A stretch of 64,000 nt of DNA from Fibrobacter succinogenes (GTDB lineage: Bacteria; Fibrobacterota; Fibrobacteria; Fibrobacterales; Fibrobacteraceae): assembly GCA_902800815.1 (NCBI GenBank), contig CADCGB010000007.1, positions 62,001 to 126,000 of the forward strand, read 5' to 3'. The notes under the pieces are model-generated. The model was not told where the DNA came from. It worked only from the letters and a program-made list of their open reading frames with translations, and made no database searches. Below, piece by piece: positions 33,790 to 41,235 of this stretch. The position numbers were made by a program, and so were the translations under genes. Every line of letters begins with the position of its first letter. The first letter of the stretch is position 1.

Positions 33790-33806
33790 TTGGCACACTT
33801 CTTGCT
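33790..33806 (+). promoter_or_regulatory. Sigma-54 (-24/-12) promoter of the helicase operon
   Basis: TTGGCAC, A, CTTC, TTGCT. GG is at 33792-33793 and GC at 33804-33805, matching the TGGCAC-N5-TTGCW consensus. It lies 84 nt upstream of the first start codon and downstream of three palindromes, the usual layout for an enhancer-activated promoter. Confidence 0.9.
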
Positions 33807-33889
33807 TATTGCTGGTGTCGACCGATTGGCCGAAGATGCTAACTCCCCGCAGTCGCGGTACAAAAAACTTTCAACAGTGAGGTGTCACT

Positions 33890-34174
33890 ATGAAAAACTC
33901 CGTCCGTTCTCTCCACGCCCTCAAGAACATGAAGGGTATCCTTGTCTACCGTATCGAGACGCTGGAAAAGCGTCTTGCCAGGAGGGCTTACGCCCTTAGC
34001 GCCAGGGAGGTCCGTGCTATCAATGCGCGTATCCACGAAATCGCCTGCGAACTCGGCGACGTCAATGACCGTATCATGGACATTGAATGCGGTAGCCTTT
34101 ACGTCTCGTACCCTGTCGCCAGCAAGGCGCTGGTGGGCCGTAAGACTAAGGTGGCATGCGCTCCCGCGGCGTAA
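33890..34174 (+). CDS. Small helical protein, first gene of the sigma-54 operon, 94 aa
   Basis: The family is not recognised. It is a basic, mostly helical protein with a long amphipathic stretch (residues 10-65: ...LVYRIETLEKRLARRAYALSAREVRAINARIHEIACELGDVNDRIMDIE) likely to form a helical hairpin or coiled coil, and a short beta-like C-terminus. RBS GAGG is 7 nt before the ATG. It is the first gene behind the -24/-12 promoter and lies 42 nt before the helicase, so it may be a partner or adaptor of the helicase. Confidence 0.75.
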   Translation: MKNSVRSLHALKNMKGILVYRIETLEKRLARRAYALSAREVRAINARIHEIACELGDVNDRIMDIECGSLYVSYPVASKALVGRKTKVACAPAA

Positions 34175-34216
34175 TGCCTTTTGTTTGATTTTCACTTGAC
34201 TAGGAGGACCACAATT

Positions 34217-36787
34217 ATGTGTACGACCAAGCATTATCTCCACGCCCTTGAGAAGGAGATCGAGCTCCGCCTCAATGGCTTCCAGACCACTCTCTTCGAA
34301 GGAAAGTTCCTAGAGAAGGATAAGTATGGTTTCAAGTATCAGATGACCGAATCGAACCGCACCAACACCAAGTTCGAGGATATCCAGAACACCTTCATTC
34401 AGGCTTTCAAGAAGGGGGGGCCTATCCCCCGTGTCTATATGGTGCCCGAAAACAGGGTGCCCAGGGTGGAACTTGACCCTGATAACCAGATTGTGCTGAC
34501 TCGCCTTATGGTTGAAGAAGGCAAGAATACCGGCAAGAAGATCGTCTACTTCTGGACGAAGATGCTTATCAAGGAGGGGCACATCCTGTGCATTCCGCCT
34601 TCCACCATTCAGATTGCCGCTGAAATCGCGGTGATGGAGCATGTCAGCGGTGAGTGCGGAGACCTGGGCTTGGCTGCCCGCAGGGAGGTAAGCGATTTCG
34701 AATTCTGCTATGGCATACCCCAGATGATTCCCGAAGCGCTCACCCGTATCATGCAGAAGGGGGATCTAGAACTCCCGAGCTTCACGCCCACTGAACTTGT
34801 TGATGATGATTACTACATCCTCAAGGATAACGACCGCCCGGGCAACAGAGAACAGCGCAAATTTGTCTGCAACGCCCTCTCTACGCCAGATTTCACCATC
34901 ATGGTCGGGCCTCCCGGCTCCGGCAAGACCACCGCCATCGATGAACTTATCATCCAGATGGTCAAGCGTGGCAAGCGCATTCTGCTTGTCGCCTCTACCA
35001 ACGTGGCTGTTGACAACATCCTGGAAAAGCTGAAAGACCACTTGGACCTTACCTGCGTCAAGCGCTACGGTTGCGAGGACAATCCCAACATCAGCAACGA
35101 TGCCAAGAAGTTCATCAACGGCAAGCCCTTTATGAAGACGGAGGCCAGGGCGCTCCAGGAACGCTTGAAGAGGGTTCCCGAAGACAAGCGCACTGCAGTC
35201 CAGCAGGAACTCCTGGAACACAGCGATGTCAAGGATAACCAGTTGCTGTACGAATTCCTTCAGGAGAACGCGCCCATTGTCGCAGGCACCACCTTCGGGG
35301 CATCTCTTGAAGTGATGAAGAAGTTGAAGTGGAAGGGTATTGAGGAGCCGCCGTTCGACTACCTGATTCTCGACGAGGCCTCCAAGACCACTATCCAGGA
35401 ATTCCTTGTTCCGGCATGCCTTTGCAAGCACTGGATTATCGTGGGTGATATCCAGCAGCTGCCGCCCTACGTGAGCGACGATGACTTGGCCGAGAACCTG
35501 CAGATTTGCTACCCGGATGATTCCGACAAGGAGCGCGAATACACCGTGGCTTCGGATTCGCTGCTGATGTCTGCCGGCAAGCAGATGCGCCAGACCGTGT
35601 TGCTGGTGGAGAAGGAATCCGAGATGGACGCCTACTTGTACAAGGAGTATGCCAAGAAGTACAACATCCTCTTTGCCGATGCCGATAAGCCCGAGTACGA
35701 TGATGTGTTGCCCTACGCTACCGTTATCGTGGGAACCCTGCCCTCGCTCAAGGAAAAGCGTGACATGATTGCGCCCCGCGTGACCACCGTCCGTGTGGCC
35801 CGCGACAAGAACACCGGGCGCATCCTCCATGCGGAAGGCATGCAGGAATGGGTGGCGGCCGCACGCTACAACCGCGAGAAGCTCTTTGATCGCTACGACG
35901 AGAACGAGCCCAAGGAGTGGCATGACGAGATTTCGTGGAGGCTGATCCGTATGTTCGAACAGCGCGATAACGACGTGAACGCCGACAAGAGTACGCTCAC
36001 CCGCCTGAAGGAAGAAGTGGACCAGATGATCCCCGAGGGGGACGAGGAAGCCTGCAAGAAGCGCATCCGCATTTTCGAGCAGATCTACCTGCCTTCGTGC
36101 ATGGAGCTCCTGAGCAGGGGCTACGGTGAATACAGGGACCTCGCCCTTTTCCGCGGGATTCCCGAGAAGATGCTCGATGAACGCTGTGTCAAGCTCTCTT
36201 ACCAGCACCGCAGCCACCAGCAGATTGCGCAGCTTGCCTCCGACGAGTTCTACGACGGCATGGCGATGCGTTCCGAGCACATGGATGGCAAGCGCGAGTG
36301 GCCGTACCGCCGTTTTGGCAAAAACCATGTGCATTGGGAGAACATCAGGGGGCGCTGCGACCACAAGAACCGCAACCGGAATGAGCAGCGTTGGATTGCG
36401 AACGAACTGGAGAAGTTCCGCGAGTTCGCGAAGGCGAAGCCCAAGAAGGATGGCAAGTGGTCTGTCGCGGTTCTCTCGTTCTACAAGGAACAGGCCGAGG
36501 AGCTGAAGAACGTTTGCCTGCGCGTGTTCAAGGACTGTTCGAAGTTTGTGACGTTCAGCGTGGGTTCCGTAGACTCCTTCCAGGGGCACGAGGCGGACAT
36601 CGTGTTCCTCAGCTACAGCAACCAGGTCGCGACCTGCTTCATCGGTGCCCCGAACCGCCTGAACGTCGCCATCACCCGCGCTCGCTATATGATGGTGAAC
36701 GTCGGCAACTGGCGCGCCATGAGCAAGGGCCAGGGAGCGCTTGGCCGCATTGTCCAGAAACTCAAGAACGTAACCCATAACCTGTAA
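34217..36787 (+). CDS. Upf1/Dna2-like superfamily 1 helicase, 856 aa
   Basis: Helicase motifs run in order: GPPGSGKTT (231-239, motif I), LVASTNVAVDNILEKL (Ia), LILDEAS (II, D386-E387), VGDIQQLPP (III), LSYQHRSH (IV), SVDSFQGHEADIV (V, around 784-797) and RLNVAITRARY (VI, around 814-824). The DEAS and QLPP forms place it in the SF1B Upf1/SMUBP2/Dna2 group, which moves 5'-3' on RNA or DNA. The N-terminal 210 residues are an unfamiliar domain (perhaps an OB/stalk-like 1B region), and no nuclease motif is seen. ATG 34217 follows TAGGAGGA with 8-nt spacing, and the frame extends upstream without a ribosome site. It is the main enzyme of the sigma-54-controlled operon. The substrate is unknown; an RNA role is suggested only by the RtcR-like regulator. 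Confidence 0.85.
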   Translation: MCTTKHYLHALEKEIELRLNGFQTTLFEGKFLEKDKYGFKYQMTESNRTNTKFEDIQNTFIQAFKKGGPIPRVYMVPENRVPRVELDPDNQIVLTRLMVEEGKNTGKKIVYFWTKMLIKEGHILCIPPSTIQIAAEIAVMEHVSGECGDLGLAARREVSDFEFCYGIPQMIPEALTRIMQKGDLELPSFTPTELVDDDYYILKDNDRPGNREQRKFVCNALSTPDFTIMVGPPGSGKTTAIDELIIQMVKRGKRILLVASTNVAVDNILEKLKDHLDLTCVKRYGCEDNPNISNDAKKFINGKPFMKTEARALQERLKRVPEDKRTAVQQELLEHSDVKDNQLLYEFLQENAPIVAGTTFGASLEVMKKLKWKGIEEPPFDYLILDEASKTTIQEFLVPACLCKHWIIVGDIQQLPPYVSDDDLAENLQICYPDDSDKEREYTVASDSLLMSAGKQMRQTVLLVEKESEMDAYLYKEYAKKYNILFADADKPEYDDVLPYATVIVGTLPSLKEKRDMIAPRVTTVRVARDKNTGRILHAEGMQEWVAAARYNREKLFDRYDENEPKEWHDEISWRLIRMFEQRDNDVNADKSTLTRLKEEVDQMIPEGDEEACKKRIRIFEQIYLPSCMELLSRGYGEYRDLALFRGIPEKMLDERCVKLSYQHRSHQQIAQLASDEFYDGMAMRSEHMDGKREWPYRRFGKNHVHWENIRGRCDHKNRNRNEQRWIANELEKFREFAKAKPKKDGKWSVAVLSFYKEQAEELKNVCLRVFKDCSKFVTFSVGSVDSFQGHEADIVFLSYSNQVATCFIGAPNRLNVAITRARYMMVNVGNWRAMSKGQGALGRIVQKLKNVTHNL

Positions 36788-36806
36788 TCCATAGGAGGAC
36801 CTAACC

Positions 36807-37481
36807 ATGAAACTCAATATCAATAACAAGATCGCTTTCCGCGTCATCAAGGGCGAAATCAGCGCCCTCAGGAAGAACTTGTGGATCTGCCCGTTCCTCA
36901 AGTACATCGTGGAACATCCGCATGCCAACGAGGTGGATATCTGTCGCGACCTCTTCTGCGACAACGGCGAGGCCCGCAGGGCCGCTGTCAAGAACATCCT
37001 CTTCTTCTTCAAGCAGCAGGGCCTGCTTGCTTACGACAAGCAGAACGGCTACGAAGTGACGGCCATCGGCATGAAGGCCATGGAAACGGGGAATGTCTGG
37101 CAGGGGCTGAAGGGCGCCTTCCTTATGACCCTGTGGAACCCGGAGGGGGAGATGCCCTATATCCTCGATGTCCAGCCCGTTCCCGATAGTTGGTACGACA
37201 AGGGCAAGAACGAGCCCGAGGAGATTCCGGAGGAATACGGCAGGAACATGGAGAACCTTACGGTCTGTTCCGACAAGATCATGCTTGTGTCTACCGGCAA
37301 GTCGTTCGTCACCACCTATGCCAAGATGGAGTTCAAGGCCGACCTGAAGTCGAATGGCTTGGTCAAGTTCGTTGGAACGTCTGCCCAGGATGGGCTCGAA
37401 TCCTTCGATGTGACCTTCCGGATCGGTGACGAGCTCATGTCGCGCCTCATGGACGGCGATGATGACGACGACGAATTCTAA
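36807..37481 (+). CDS. Winged-helix-like protein with acidic tail, 224 aa
   Basis: I do not recognise the family. Residues 15-95 look like a winged helix (LKYIVEHPHANEVDICRDLFCDNGEARRAAVKNILFFFKQQGLLAY then a strand pair NGYEVTAIG). The second half is beta-rich with DVQPVPDSWY and ends in a strongly acidic tail, DGDDDDDEF, which could mimic nucleic acid or dock a partner. AGGAGG is 11 nt upstream. It starts 19 nt after the helicase stop, so it is in the same operon. It is possibly a nucleic-acid-binding or specificity subunit of the helicase (inference). Confidence 0.7.
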   Translation: MKLNINNKIAFRVIKGEISALRKNLWICPFLKYIVEHPHANEVDICRDLFCDNGEARRAAVKNILFFFKQQGLLAYDKQNGYEVTAIGMKAMETGNVWQGLKGAFLMTLWNPEGEMPYILDVQPVPDSWYDKGKNEPEEIPEEYGRNMENLTVCSDKIMLVSTGKSFVTTYAKMEFKADLKSNGLVKFVGTSAQDGLESFDVTFRIGDELMSRLMDGDDDDDEF

Positions 37482-37501
37482 CCCCAAACAAGGAGATGAC
37501 A

Positions 37502-37651
37502 ATGTCCAAACTCACCCCGCGTGACAACCACGCCAATCAGAAGAACGCCAACCGCGGCACGAGCGGCTTCAACAAGCAGTACCTTGCTGTGCATAAAAAC
37601 CGTTCGATCCAGTTGAACCCGACCAGCAAGCTTTTCAAGGGAGGTAAGTAG
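37502..37651 (+). CDS. Small basic peptide, last gene of the sigma-54 operon, 49 aa
   Basis: ATG 37502 to TAG 37649-37651, with AAGGAG about 8 nt upstream and 20 nt after the previous stop. It is rich in Asn, Lys and Arg and contains two imperfect copies of one motif (DNHANQKNAN and KNRSIQLNPT), with RGTSGFNKQYLAVH between them. It is probably unstructured until bound to RNA or a partner. The spacing, ribosome site and position before the terminator support it as a real gene. Confidence 0.65.
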   Translation: MSKLTPRDNHANQKNANRGTSGFNKQYLAVHKNRSIQLNPTSKLFKGGK

Positions 37652-37685
37652 CTCTAGGTTTTCTATTACAGATTATGCACATAGC

Positions 37686-37716
37686 GCGTGGGTATGTCTT
37701 TGCCCACGCTTTTTTT
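37686..37716 (+). terminator. Intrinsic terminator of the helicase operon
   Basis: GCGTGGG (37686-37692) pairs with CCCACGC (37703-37709), followed by seven T. After it, 37717-37777 is low-complexity GTTTAT-rich sequence with no gene. Confidence 0.9.
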
Positions 37717-37777
37717 GTCGTTTATTGTTTATTGCGCGCAGTTTACTGTGTGCGGTTTGTCGTTTATAGTTTATCGT

Positions 37778-38980
37778 TTATCGCCCGCCGGCCACAAAGT
37801 GCAAAACCCACATGTCGGCGTCGGTGCCTACGCGCACGGGCGGCCCCCAGCAATCCACGCCGGCGCTCACGAGCCAGCGCACGCCATCGAGGGAGCCCTC
37901 GCCGAAAGCGAGCCTCCACACGAAATTGATGACGATGTTCCCCGGGAAGAACTGCCCGTTGTGCGTGTGTCCCGAGAGTGCGTAGTCGGGCTGGCGTCCG
38001 GAATATTCCGGCTCGATTCCCTTCGGCTGGTGATCCAGCAGGATCCACGGGCGCGTGGTATCGCGCGGGGCGATAGTCGAAAGCGGCAGGCGGTCGATGT
38101 CGCGGTGGCGCGCCACCTGGAAGTCGGTACGGCCCGTAAAGCACGCGGGCCCGATGCAGGCGCTAGAATCATCGAGCATCACGAACCCGACCTTGCGCAT
38201 CCATTCTCCCGGATCGGAACCGGGCCGTTCCTGCATTCCCTCGTGATTCCCGTTGATGGCGACGGCGGCGATTTTCGCCTTCGAGGTCAGCATTTTGAAC
38301 AAACTATCATAACCCCACTCGTCCAGCTTCGGCGTCGGCACGTCGGCAAGGTCGCCGCCGAAAAGCAGGTAGTCGGGCGCGATGGAATCCACGTCGGCAA
38401 TCATGCGCTCGAGTTTCGCGCGGTCAAACAGCGGGTCCACGTGAATGTCGCTGAAGAAGACGGCCGTAAATTCGCGAGATTCCGCGGCAGTTTCTGGCTG
38501 TGCGATGGTATCAGATGCCTCGCCGACTTGAGTACTGTCATTTGGCTCAGACGATTCGCTGGTCTGGGATGCCGCAAAATAGCGCGCGGGCAACTCCACT
38601 CTCGTTGTTATCAGTTTGTACTCACTATTGTGCGGGACTCCGTAAAGAATCAGGCCTACGGTAAGCGAGACGGTTGCCGCAAGCAGTATGCGGCTCACGC
38701 GCATAAGCAGGCCCGCTTCCATGGGAGCGCGCCTCACGATTCTCCGCACCAGCCTGAAAATGCCCCACGGGATATAGACGAGTAACGCCTGGCACAGCCA
38801 CACCGAGGTAAACGCCACTACGGCACTACCCGCGAGCGTATCGCGGAACGCCATCCCCACGAAAATCGCGACCAGCACTCCAAGCGCAATCAACTTGCCC
38901 TTTTTACCCGCGGCGACGGCACTCACATTGAGGTAGATCAGGGCCAGGCCCGCGACAAGGATAAACAGGAAGATGAACAT
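37778..38980 (-). CDS. Membrane-anchored metallophosphoesterase, 400 aa
   Basis: The N-terminus has four hydrophobic segments (to about residue 120). A linker follows, then a calcineurin-like phosphoesterase domain from about 168: FFSDIHVDP, GGDLADV, INGNHEG and GHTHNGQFFP carry the metal ligands. It ends with a WGPPVRVGTDADMWVLHF segment typical of YkuE/YpbG-like phosphoesterases. This family is membrane-bound with the active site outside or at the membrane surface, and some members act on lipid phosphates such as UDP-diacylglucosamine. The substrate is not deduced here. Confidence 0.88.
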   Translation of the reverse strand: MFIFLFILVAGLALIYLNVSAVAAGKKGKLIALGVLVAIFVGMAFRDTLAGSAVVAFTSVWLCQALLVYIPWGIFRLVRRIVRRAPMEAGLLMRVSRILLAATVSLTVGLILYGVPHNSEYKLITTRVELPARYFAASQTSESSEPNDSTQVGEASDTIAQPETAAESREFTAVFFSDIHVDPLFDRAKLERMIADVDSIAPDYLLFGGDLADVPTPKLDEWGYDSLFKMLTSKAKIAAVAINGNHEGMQERPGSDPGEWMRKVGFVMLDDSSACIGPACFTGRTDFQVARHRDIDRLPLSTIAPRDTTRPWILLDHQPKGIEPEYSGRQPDYALSGHTHNGQFFPGNIVINFVWRLAFGEGSLDGVRWLVSAGVDCWGPPVRVGTDADMWVLHFVAGGR

Positions 38981-39000
38981 GCTGCAAATATAAAAAAATA

Positions 39001-39124
39001 GTCAAATGTAGACTTTTTATTACGTTAACTATGTTGATATTTTGTTTAAATGTCAAATTTTGCGTAGAAATGTGGACTTTTAAAGTTAAAATGTGTTGAC
39101 TTTACCACGCAATTAATATATATT
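39001..39124 (+). promoter_or_regulatory. Promoter and repeated regulatory motif of the GH43 operon
   Basis: TTGACT (39096-39101), 17 nt, TATATT (39119-39124) forms the core promoter. Upstream are GTCAAATGTAGACTTTTT (39001-39018) and AAATGTGGACTTTTA (39068-39082), the latter identical over 15 nt to the reverse complement of 13097-13111 at the GH30 promoter. TGTCAAATTT (39051-39060) and ATGTGTTGACTTTA (39091-39104) are partial copies. It is probably a binding site for a regulator of polysaccharide-degrading genes. Confidence 0.6.
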
Positions 39125-39156
39125 ACTGCGTGTAAACCTCGGAAAGGGAGCAGTTT

Positions 39157-41154
39157 ATGTTTGGTATGGGATCACGCTTCGGCGTGCGTGCTATGTTCGG
39201 GCGTGTTGGCCTTGGGCTTGTGTTTGGAGTGTCGGTTTCCTCCGCTGCCGATTGGTACGCGAAGGATAATTTGCAACCCGGTCACGACCCGAGCATGGTA
39301 CGGTTCGAGGACGGCTACGCCCTCATGAGCACGAACAACAATCTGCAACTGTGGACTTCGGAAGATGCCTACACCTGGCAAAACCACAAGTCGACCGTGA
39401 GCGGCGTTCCGCAATGGGCCTATACGTACGCACCCAAGACCGAGGGCATCTGGGCTCCGGACATTTTCTACATGAACGGCGAGTACCGCGTTTACTATTG
39501 CGTGTCGGAATTCGGCGCGCGCAATTCGGCTATCGGTTACCAGGCGACGACCTCGATTGTTCCGGGCACTACGGGCTATGGCTGGAAGGACCATGGCCAT
39601 GTTTTCCATACGAAACAGGGGACGGACAAGTACAACGCGATTGACGCCGACGTGGTGCGCGATACCGAGGGCAATTACTGGATGGCGTTCGGTTCGTTCG
39701 GACTGGGCATTCAGCTGATCAAGCTTGACGCGACTACGGGCTACCAGGCGAGTGACGACAAGACCGTCTACAACATTGCGCGTCGTACCAGCAGCGCGAG
39801 CGGCGGTGCCGAAGAAGGCCCGAGCCTGATTGAGCATGGCGGGCAGTACTTCTTGTTTACGGCGTGGGACAAGTGTTGCATGCAGGGCCCGGACATCGAG
39901 CAGACCACCTACAAGACGGCTTACGGCCGCGCCGACAAGGTGACGGGCCCTTACGTGGACCGCGCCGGTTACAACATGGCGACGGGTGGCGGCACGATTC
40001 TTTTGGAGCGCTACGGGCGCTACGTGGGTCCGGGCGGCGGCGAGGCCTTCCAGGACCTGAACCGCGTACGCTTTGTGCACCACTACTACGATTTGAATGG
40101 CGACAAGTACAACCATATCCACATTCGTGATGTCGTGTTTACCGAGGATAACTGGGCTGAGATGGGACAGCCCTTCCTCGGGCGTTATTTGAGTGCCGAA
40201 GTTGAGCATGGCGTGCTGACCCGCGCTGTTTCGGGCGACCTCGCAATTACCCGCAGCAATACGGCCTCGAACGGAGAATACCTCGCGTACGTGAATACCG
40301 AGGGTTCCAAGATTCGCCTGCCTATGAACATCATGCAGGCGGGTGACTACCTGCTGCGTTACCGCTACGCGAACGGTGGCGATGCGGCCGCGACACACAA
40401 GGTGACGGTGAATGGCAAGTCGCAGACGGTGACGCTCCCGCCCACGGGTTCCTGGGGCACGTTCCCCGAAAACTCCGTCGTGATGGTGCCTGCGACACTC
40501 AAGCGCGGCGGCAACTTCATTGAACTTGAACCTTCGCCGAACGGCAATTTTGCGGAACTCGACCGCATCGATTTTCTGCGCGTAATCCGCGATACGATTC
40601 CCGCTAACGGATTTGACAACGGCATCCGCGTGCGCCTCACCGAGAAAGACAAATTGGGCATTAAGGATGGCGGTTATGCGATTTACGAGAATGTGGTGAT
40701 GGACAAACTTGATGATACTTTCCCGCGCCTTTGGGTGATGAATAAGGTTACCGGAAACATAGACATACGTGACGGGAGCAAGGATGGACCGGTAATCGCT
40801 TCTTGCGATTTGTCGAAGGCCTATGAATCGCGTGATGACAATTTTTTGGTTGACTGCGAGGGCTTTGAAAATAAAGGGGGAGTGAAGGATTTGTACCTGA
40901 CTGCGTCGGGACTTTCGGACGAATTGATTATTGATCAGATTCAGTTTGAAGATGCTTATGTTTGCGGCGCATCATGTGGTGTTAGTGGTTTTTCCAGCTC
41001 TAGTGGTACCGCAATTACCTCCAGTAGCTCGGGCACGACTTCGATTGGTCCGCGCGTGAATCGTCAGGATTTGCAGCAGTCAGCTCGTAAGGGCTATCGC
41101 GACCTCAAGGGCCGCGCCTTCGACAGGCAAATCCCGTACCGGGTGATGTTCTAG
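39157..41154 (+). CDS. Secreted GH43-family glycosidase with carbohydrate-binding modules (copy A)
   Basis: 665 aa. The signal peptide ends near SSA|ADWYAK (about 31). A five-bladed GH43 domain spans about 33-345, with the catalytic triad visible: D44 (GHDPS, base), D163 (NAIDAD, pKa modulator) and E220 (EEGPS, acid). A CBM6/35-like sandwich follows (about 350-485, KIRLPMNIMQAGDYLLRYRY ... FAELDRIDFLRV), then a second module (about 490-610), a Ser/Thr linker, and the basic C-terminal tail RKGYRDLKGRAFDRQIPYRVMF characteristic of Fibrobacter secreted glycosidases. The likely activity is arabinan- or arabinoxylan-directed, but the specificity is uncertain. It is first in an operon with its paralogue at 41236. 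Confidence 0.88.
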   Translation: MFGMGSRFGVRAMFGRVGLGLVFGVSVSSAADWYAKDNLQPGHDPSMVRFEDGYALMSTNNNLQLWTSEDAYTWQNHKSTVSGVPQWAYTYAPKTEGIWAPDIFYMNGEYRVYYCVSEFGARNSAIGYQATTSIVPGTTGYGWKDHGHVFHTKQGTDKYNAIDADVVRDTEGNYWMAFGSFGLGIQLIKLDATTGYQASDDKTVYNIARRTSSASGGAEEGPSLIEHGGQYFLFTAWDKCCMQGPDIEQTTYKTAYGRADKVTGPYVDRAGYNMATGGGTILLERYGRYVGPGGGEAFQDLNRVRFVHHYYDLNGDKYNHIHIRDVVFTEDNWAEMGQPFLGRYLSAEVEHGVLTRAVSGDLAITRSNTASNGEYLAYVNTEGSKIRLPMNIMQAGDYLLRYRYANGGDAAATHKVTVNGKSQTVTLPPTGSWGTFPENSVVMVPATLKRGGNFIELEPSPNGNFAELDRIDFLRVIRDTIPANGFDNGIRVRLTEKDKLGIKDGGYAIYENVVMDKLDDTFPRLWVMNKVTGNIDIRDGSKDGPVIASCDLSKAYESRDDNFLVDCEGFENKGGVKDLYLTASGLSDELIIDQIQFEDAYVCGASCGVSGFSSSSGTAITSSSSGTTSIGPRVNRQDLQQSARKGYRDLKGRAFDRQIPYRVMF

Positions 41155-41235
41155 TTCTGCTAGAAAATGTTTGCTTGCAAGGTAAAACTTTTTAGTGTAT
41201 TTTTGGTTTGTGGTGTATGGGTAAAGCGAGGAAAA

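Noticed and set aside
34766..37012. 748-codon minus-strand frame opposite the helicase
   Set aside because: The helicase motifs on the plus strand are in perfect order. The opposite frame has no recognisable domain or ribosome site.
37717..37777. CRISPR-like or tandem repeat (GTTTAT units)
   Set aside because: The units are irregular and 6-12 nt, with no spacers or conserved repeat length. It is simple low-complexity sequence.
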